From positions 101,998 through 165,997 of the forward strand of contig JAENZP010000006.1 of assembly GCA_016841205.1 (NCBI GenBank): DNA of 64,000 nt, read 5' to 3'. Origin of the DNA: Desulfoscipio geothermicus (GTDB lineage Bacteria; Bacillota; Desulfotomaculia; Desulfotomaculales; Desulfallaceae). The translations under genes were made by a program, and so were the position numbers. Below, piece after piece: positions 59,040-64,000 of the stretch (position 1 is the first letter of the stretch; the number at the start of each line of letters is the position of its first letter). The notes under the pieces were generated by a model that searched no databases, was not told the DNA's origin, and saw only the letters and a program-made list of their open reading frames with translations.

Positions 59040-60042
59040 TTTTATACATTACCTGCTGGAACGTTATGACAACTGCCATATAACCAATGTTGATTTATTA
59101 ACCTATGCAGGCAATTTAGATAATCTTATAAATATAAGCAATGACCCAAGATATCAATTCATTAAAGCAGATATTGTTGATTTTAATGTAATTAGTAACT
59201 TAATTAGCCAGGGATTTGACGCGATAATAAATTTTGCTGCGGAATCCCATGTTGACAGAAGCATCGAAGCCCCCGGGATTTTTGTGCGTACCAACGTTTT
59301 AGGTACCCAATCCTTACTGGAAGCTGCCCGTCGTTACGGGGTTAAAAAGTTTGTGCAGGTTTCCACTGATGAGGTTTACGGATCTTTAGGACAGGAAGGT
59401 TATTTCACGGAAGCGGCATCATTAAACCCCAGCAGCCCTTATTCGGCGAGTAAGACTGCAGCTGACCACTTGGTTCTAGCCTACGGGCATACATTTGGTT
59501 TACCTGTTAATGTTACTCGTTGTTCAAATAATTATGGCCCATATCAGTTCCCTGAAAAACTAATTCCTTTGATGATTACTAATACTCTAGCAGACAAGCC
59601 CCTGCCGGTTTACGGAGATGGTATGAATGTTCGGGACTGGCTGCATGTAAATGATCATTGCTGTGCTATAGACATAGTAATGAGGAAAGCCAAGCCGGGA
59701 GAAATTTACAATATTGGCGGCAATAACGAGCGCACCAATATAGATATAGTAAAGACTATTCTGCGGCAGCTTAATAAACCCGAGTCGTTAATCAAGTTTG
59801 TTCAGGACCGGCCCGGCCATGACCGGCGTTATGCCATTGATTCCTCTAAAATAAAACAAGATCTGGGCTGGGAGCCTGTATACACTTTCGATTGCGGTAT
59901 GGCCGAAACCATTGAATGGTATTATACCAATGTTGATTGGTGGAAAAAAATTAAATCTGGGGAGTATATGAATTATTATAACCGGATGTATGGCAAAGAC
60001 CTGGGGGAGCCCCCAGTGGCACTCCTGGAGGTGTTCGAATGA
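58993..60042 (+). CDS. rfbB: dTDP-glucose 4,6-dehydratase
   Basis: An NAD-dependent SDR enzyme forming dTDP-4-keto-6-deoxyglucose. Visible are TGGAGFIGSNF, AESHVDRSI, the catalytic YSASKTAADHLV and CSNNYGPYQFPEKLIP. ATG 58993 has GAGGTG seven bases upstream. With rfbA, rfbC and rfbD it completes the pathway from glucose-1-phosphate to dTDP-L-rhamnose. Confidence 0.97.
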   Translation: MNKILVTGGAGFIGSNFIHYLLERYDNCHITNVDLLTYAGNLDNLINISNDPRYQFIKADIVDFNVISNLISQGFDAIINFAAESHVDRSIEAPGIFVRTNVLGTQSLLEAARRYGVKKFVQVSTDEVYGSLGQEGYFTEAASLNPSSPYSASKTAADHLVLAYGHTFGLPVNVTRCSNNYGPYQFPEKLIPLMITNTLADKPLPVYGDGMNVRDWLHVNDHCCAIDIVMRKAKPGEIYNIGGNNERTNIDIVKTILRQLNKPESLIKFVQDRPGHDRRYAIDSSKIKQDLGWEPVYTFDCGMAETIEWYYTNVDWWKKIKSGEYMNYYNRMYGKDLGEPPVALLEVFE

Positions 60043-60869
60043 ACCCCAGTCAAGCCTACTCTGCCACACCCTGGGCTATGTTCATAAGCCTGTGGCGTAA
60101 CCGCCAGCTTATCCGGCAGATGACTCGGCGCGATGTGGCAGTACGTTACCGAGGCTCGGTTATGGGCCTGGCCTGGTCGTTTTTTAACCCGATATTGATG
60201 CTTTTTATTTATACATTTGTCTTTTCCGTAGTATTTAAGGCGCGTTGGGGTGTGAGCGGGGAAGAAAACAGGGTAGATTTTGCCATCATTTTATTTGTGG
60301 GCTTGATAGTGCATGGTCTCTTTGCCGAATGCATTAACCGCGCGCCAGGATTAATTCTGTCTAATGTCAATTATGTTAAAAAAGTAGTTTTCCCTTTGGA
60401 AATCCTGCCCTTGGTTGCTTTGGGATCGGCGCTGTTCAATTGTTTTATAAGCACGGTGGTGTTGCTAATTGCGCAATTTGCCATCAACCATACCTTCTAC
60501 TGGACCAGTGTAATTTTCCCGCTGGTTTTACTGCCCCTTGTCTTTGCTAGTATGGGCTTTGGATGGTTTCTAGCATCACTGGGGGTGTATTTGCGTGATG
60601 TAGGGCAGGTTACAGGTGTAATTACTATGGCCCTATTATTTCTTTCACCCATATTTTATCCTGTATCAGCATTGCCTAAGGATTTCCAGGGCTGGCTGCA
60701 AATTAACCCGCTAACTTTAATTATAGAAGAAAGTCGCAAGGTATTGGTTTTTGGTATGATGCCGGATTGGTCCGCCCTGGGCATTGCAGTGTTTGCAGGC
60801 CTTACCATTGCCGTTACAGGTTTTTGGTGGTTTCAGAAAACTCGAAAGGGGTTTGCGGATGTCCTCTGA
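60039..60869 (+). CDS. wzm: ABC-2 type polysaccharide export permease
   Basis: A 276-residue integral membrane protein with six helices. RQLIRQMTRRDVAVRYRGSV (the amphipathic opening) and MGLAWSFFNPILMLFIYTFVF are typical of Wzm/TagG permeases, as is GVYLRDVGQVTGVITMALLF. It forms the channel through which a lipid-linked glycan is moved out. It overlaps rfbB by four bases (ATGA) and the ATPase gene by 11. Confidence 0.94.
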   Translation: MNPSQAYSATPWAMFISLWRNRQLIRQMTRRDVAVRYRGSVMGLAWSFFNPILMLFIYTFVFSVVFKARWGVSGEENRVDFAIILFVGLIVHGLFAECINRAPGLILSNVNYVKKVVFPLEILPLVALGSALFNCFISTVVLLIAQFAINHTFYWTSVIFPLVLLPLVFASMGFGWFLASLGVYLRDVGQVTGVITMALLFLSPIFYPVSALPKDFQGWLQINPLTLIIEESRKVLVFGMMPDWSALGIAVFAGLTIAVTGFWWFQKTRKGFADVL

Positions 60870-62205
60870 AGACATTACGATTCGTGTCGGCAATCTTTCC
60901 AAATGTTATCACATATATGACCGTTCACATGACCGTCTTAAACAATATATTATCCCTCGTTTACAGAGGCTTACGGGCAGGCAATCCAAAAACTACTATC
61001 GTGAGTTCTGGGCACTCAAAGACGTCTCGTTCAATGTCAAAAAAGGCGAGACCGTAGGTATTATTGGCCGAAACGGCTCGGGGAAGTCGACGATGCTGCA
61101 GATCATCTGTGGTACTCTTACCCAGACCAGCGGTACGGTAAAGACTTGCGGACGCGTTGCGGCACTGTTGGAACTCGGTTCCGGTTTCAATCCCGAGTTT
61201 ACGGGTCGTGAGAATGTATATTTGAATGGCGCGCTGCTTGGCCTAAGTAAAGAGGAAATTGATTTTCGCTTTGACGATATCGCCACTTTTGCTGATATCG
61301 GCGAGTTTATCGACCAGCCCGTAAAGACTTATTCAAGTGGTATGTATGTACGCCTGGCATTTGCTGTTTCCGCTTGTGTAGATCCTGACATTTTGATCGT
61401 AGACGAAGCATTGGCTGTTGGGGACACTAAATTTCAAGCGAAATGCTTCCGACACTTTGAAACACTCGTAGCGCGAGGGACTACTATCTTATTTGTTACT
61501 CACTCAACAGAGCAAGTGGTTCGTCATTGTGATTGGGCTATACTTCTTGATAAGGGACAAATTATAATGCGTGGTCATTCACGAGATGTAGTTAATGCAT
61601 ACCTCGATATGTTGTTTGGTGTAGAGCGCAACAGGCAAACCGATTCTGCTCCATTTGGGAACGATTTACAGCTAACTAAAAAAGTGCATGACATCTACAG
61701 AGATGAAGAAGACAATTTTGAAAATCGCTCGGGATACAACCCATATGAGTACCGTTGGGGAAGTCGTGAGGCAGAAATATTTGATTTTTGCGTTACCTCT
61801 GGCAGTAGCCGTCACACCACGTATATAGAGACGGGGCAAATAGTAGTTATTACTATCTGGGTAAGGTTTATGCGGCAGGCAGGTTTGCCAATTTATGGTT
61901 TAACGATAAAAACTCCTGATGGTATCACATTATTCGGTTCCAACTCTCGTGATTTCGACAACGGTCCACTTCTTTTAACGGCTAACCAGGGAAGTATATA
62001 CAAGGTTAGTTTTATTCTTCAGGAACAGCGCCTTGGTGCAGGAGAATATTTAGTTTCTGTAGGTGTGGCTGAAGAAAAGGCAGGGGAAATATTCCCGCTG
62101 GATCGTCGTTATGATGCAATATGTCTGCATGTAGCTAATTGTCTATCCAGATCGGCTGGCCTTGCGGATTTTTCTATGAATGTTGAGGTGACGGCAGCGT
62201 TATGA
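60859..62205 (+). CDS. wzt: ABC polysaccharide export ATPase with C-terminal glycan-recognition domain
   Basis: A 448-residue protein. The ATPase part (1-260) has Walker A GRNGSGKST, the signature SSGMYVRLAFA and Walker B ILIVDEALAVGD. The C-terminal 170 residues, including TGQIVVITIWVRF and GLTIKTPDGITLFGSNSRD, match the Wzt C-terminal beta-sandwich that, in E. coli O8/O9a-type systems, recognises the capped non-reducing end of the glycan. This implies that the glycan is finished by a capping enzyme, and a candidate follows directly. Codon and base use from here on appear more AT-rich than in upstream genes. Confidence 0.93.
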   Translation: MSSEDITIRVGNLSKCYHIYDRSHDRLKQYIIPRLQRLTGRQSKNYYREFWALKDVSFNVKKGETVGIIGRNGSGKSTMLQIICGTLTQTSGTVKTCGRVAALLELGSGFNPEFTGRENVYLNGALLGLSKEEIDFRFDDIATFADIGEFIDQPVKTYSSGMYVRLAFAVSACVDPDILIVDEALAVGDTKFQAKCFRHFETLVARGTTILFVTHSTEQVVRHCDWAILLDKGQIIMRGHSRDVVNAYLDMLFGVERNRQTDSAPFGNDLQLTKKVHDIYRDEEDNFENRSGYNPYEYRWGSREAEIFDFCVTSGSSRHTTYIETGQIVVITIWVRFMRQAGLPIYGLTIKTPDGITLFGSNSRDFDNGPLLLTANQGSIYKVSFILQEQRLGAGEYLVSVGVAEEKAGEIFPLDRRYDAICLHVANCLSRSAGLADFSMNVEVTAAL

Positions 62206-64000
62206 AATATGTTCATAATGAAGATCTGAATCTTTTTAGACGTATTAAGACTGAAGCATTTGCCTATAGCGATGGTGCCGAATTTGAACAACGACTGTAC
62301 AATATTATCCGGAGTGCCAGCGATCGAAGCACATTCTCGCCCGAATTGCTTAGTGGAATTACTGATTGGCCGTCCGAATATCATCTTAGTCGAGCACGTC
62401 ATTGCCTAATTAGACCGCTCGGAATTAAACCAGGCGATAAAGTATTGGAGTTAGGCTGTGGTTGCGGAGCGATTACGAGATATCTTGGGGAAATCGGAGC
62501 GGAAGTGGTTGCGGTTGAAGGTAGTATTGATCGTGCACGCATTGCTGCAGAACGTTGTCGTGACCTTTCTAACGTGAAGATATTTGTTGATAACTTGCTT
62601 CAATTTGAAATAGAAGGTTGTTTTAACTGGGTATTAATGATAGGTGTTCTTGAGTATGCACCTGTTTTTACGGACGATAAAGAGCCTGTACAATGTTACC
62701 TCCGAAATGCTACTCGTTTTTTAGCACCAGATGGTAAAATTGTGATTGCAATTGAAAATAAGCTGGGTCTGAAATATTTCAATGGTTGCAGTGAAGATCA
62801 CGTGGGAGTTCCGTTTTTTGGTTTACAGGATCTTTACAGTAAAAAAACACCGCTCACTTTTGGGCGTCAGGAGTTGATTCAGCAACTATCAGCTATAGGT
62901 TATCCCCATTGTTACTTTTATTACCCTTTCCCTGATTACAAGCTCCCGTCAGTTGTTCTATCGGATGATGCATTAAAAGATCCAGAATTTGAAGCAATAG
63001 ACCTGATTATTAGATCGCATGCTCGGGACTATTTGGGTTCGCCTTATCGTTTGTTTGATGATGCGCTTGTTTTTTCCACGCTTGATGCAAACGGACTGCT
63101 TGCCGAGTTTTCTAACTCTTTTTTGGTTGTAGCCACATCAGAGAGTGTAAGCCCTTATAGACCGGATAGATTAGCAATGACCTTTGCTGTTAATCGTATT
63201 CCGGAATATTCTATAGTGACAAGTTTCTACCAAGCTGACGCTGTAATTCGTGTAATAAAAGAACCAATCTATAAAAAGTTGCCGCGTGAACAGAAGTTCC
63301 TGGACGGATTCAACATTTCAAATGTGCCAAGTAAGTCTATCTATTACCCGGGTCGACAGTTGCTATGGTGCTTGCTTTCTATTCGCTCTAAAGGAGGTAG
63401 CATGGACGAGCTTGTTGCTAAGCTGCGTCCATGGATAATCTATTTGCTTAAATTTGCCGAAATCGGTGATTTACATGAGCCATTTCGAATAGATACTCTC
63501 AATAAGAAAAATTTAAAGGATTTTTTTATTCCTGGATCTTATATCGATTGTACGCCTTTTAATTTGATTAAAAATCATGAGGATTATATTTTTATTGACG
63601 ACGAATGGCAGGCAGATTGTAAAGTGCCACTTGGCTGGGTTATTACACGGGGCGTCTTTCATTCCCTTACAGTGGGTCTTGCACAGGGAAATTCAATTAA
63701 GAGTGTTGCAGACATTGTCCAAGCACTTTGCATGTCAGTCGGTTTATATGCGACGGAAGCTGATGTTGCAGGTTGGCTTGAACTTGAAGATAAGTTTCAA
63801 GCATTTATTACTGGCTTATCTAGTGTTAATCATTTGTTAAGTAAAACCACCTCAGGCTTGATTCCGTTCAGTCATGCGCTTAACCAGCGTGATGCACAGG
63901 TAACCAGCCTAAGCCAAGCGGTGACCGATCGTGATGCACAGATAGCCAGCCTAAGTCAGGCGGTGACCGATCGTGATGCACAGATAGCCAGCCTAAGCCA
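62202..64000 (+). CDS. WbdD-like methyltransferase-kinase with coiled-coil repeats, 3' end outside the window
   Basis: The frame from ATG 62202 overlaps the wzt stop and stays open to the window edge (599 codons visible). A class I SAM methyltransferase fills the first 230 residues, with VLELGCGCGAITRYLG at 81-96. About residues 250-560 form a second domain with D449 to N454 (YIDCTPFN) and FIDDEW at 464-469, matching the catalytic Asp/Asn and metal-binding Asp of the kinase-like domain in WbdD-type enzymes. From residue 563 near-identical 14-residue repeats begin (RDAQIASLSQAVTD), two heptads each, hence coiled coil. Known WbdD caps O-antigen with methyl-phosphate and uses its coiled coil to measure chain length. 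The kinase assignment is inference from few motifs; the other parts are clear. Confidence 0.8.
   Translation, partial: MKYVHNEDLNLFRRIKTEAFAYSDGAEFEQRLYNIIRSASDRSTFSPELLSGITDWPSEYHLSRARHCLIRPLGIKPGDKVLELGCGCGAITRYLGEIGAEVVAVEGSIDRARIAAERCRDLSNVKIFVDNLLQFEIEGCFNWVLMIGVLEYAPVFTDDKEPVQCYLRNATRFLAPDGKIVIAIENKLGLKYFNGCSEDHVGVPFFGLQDLYSKKTPLTFGRQELIQQLSAIGYPHCYFYYPFPDYKLPSVVLSDDALKDPEFEAIDLIIRSHARDYLGSPYRLFDDALVFSTLDANGLLAEFSNSFLVVATSESVSPYRPDRLAMTFAVNRIPEYSIVTSFYQADAVIRVIKEPIYKKLPREQKFLDGFNISNVPSKSIYYPGRQLLWCLLSIRSKGGSMDELVAKLRPWIIYLLKFAEIGDLHEPFRIDTLNKKNLKDFFIPGSYIDCTPFNLIKNHEDYIFIDDEWQADCKVPLGWVITRGVFHSLTVGLAQGNSIKSVADIVQALCMSVGLYATEADVAGWLELEDKFQAFITGLSSVNHLLSKTTSGLIPFSHALNQRDAQVTSLSQAVTDRDAQIASLSQAVTDRDAQIASLS
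63888..64000 (+). repeat. 42-bp tandem coding repeat
   Basis: Units of 42 bases begin at 63888, 63930 and 63972; the third is cut by the window edge. They are nearly identical at the DNA level and keep frame, so copy number can change without breaking the gene. Each unit encodes 14 residues of predicted coiled coil. Confidence 0.93.

Noticed and set aside
63888..64000. CRISPR array
   Set aside because: The 42-bp units are directly adjacent without spacers and stay in an open reading frame.

Overview
The window looks like a chromosomal segment from a spore-forming anaerobic clostridial Firmicute, most like the Desulfotomaculum/Pelotomaculum group (Peptococcaceae). The grounds are the gene order prfA-prmC-sua5-mntP-ywlE-rpiB-glyA, then an atp operon, then murA-spoIID-spoIIID-mbl; strong AGGAGG-type ribosome binding sites with frequent TTG and GTG starts; sporulation genes; and SLH-anchored surface proteins. 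The organism assignment is inference from gene content and not from a marker-gene search.

Layout. 1-11.7 kb: housekeeping genes, all on the + strand (LysM/M23 hydrolase fragment, radical SAM protein, rpmE, DUF1385, prfA, prmC, sua5, mntP, ywlE, rpiB, glyA, dCMP deaminase, MazG-like, wecB). 11.7-18.2 kb: a catabolic block of acyl-CoA dehydrogenase, biotin-dependent carboxyltransferase and biotin carrier, followed by a convergent sigma-54 activator with CBS and PAS domains. Good -24/-12 promoters precede the dehydrogenase and the carboxyltransferase. 18.8-26.2 kb: a complete F1Fo ATP synthase operon (atpZ/atpI type genes, atpBEFHAGDC) with a proton-type c subunit. 26.4-30.9 kb: murA bracketed by copies of a short repeat, then spoIID, spoIIID and mbl, without an intact spoIIQ.

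30.9-43.2 kb: a cell-surface region. A sigma-E-like ECF sigma factor and its zinc-finger anti-sigma factor (minus strand) lie among a subtilase with three SLH domains, a very acidic S-layer-like protein, a TolC-family protein and a stalk-domain protein. Four matching GGAAC-N17/18-GTC promoters, one for the sigma operon itself and three for surface genes, suggest a local ECF regulon. 43.2-50.4 kb: a MarR-controlled efflux operon (RND adaptor and pump, then EmrA-like and EmrB-like proteins).

50.6-64 kb: a surface-polysaccharide operon: O-antigen-ligase/TPR protein, polyprenyl glycosylphosphotransferase, two family-2 glycosyltransferases, the full dTDP-L-rhamnose set (rfbD, rfbA, rfbC, rfbB), a Wzm/Wzt ABC exporter whose ATPase has a C-terminal extension, and at the edge a WbdD-like methyltransferase-kinase protein that runs into 42-bp tandem repeats encoding a coiled coil. 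This last gene, unfinished in the window, is the most interesting item: it looks like a chain-capping and chain-length-measuring enzyme whose ruler is built from near-identical DNA repeats.

Two other themes recur. Three reading frames have a well-placed Shine-Dalgarno sequence in front of an AUA or AUU codon and no usual start codon where one is needed. Several long noncoding stretches hold structured or palindromic DNA that gene calling does not explain.
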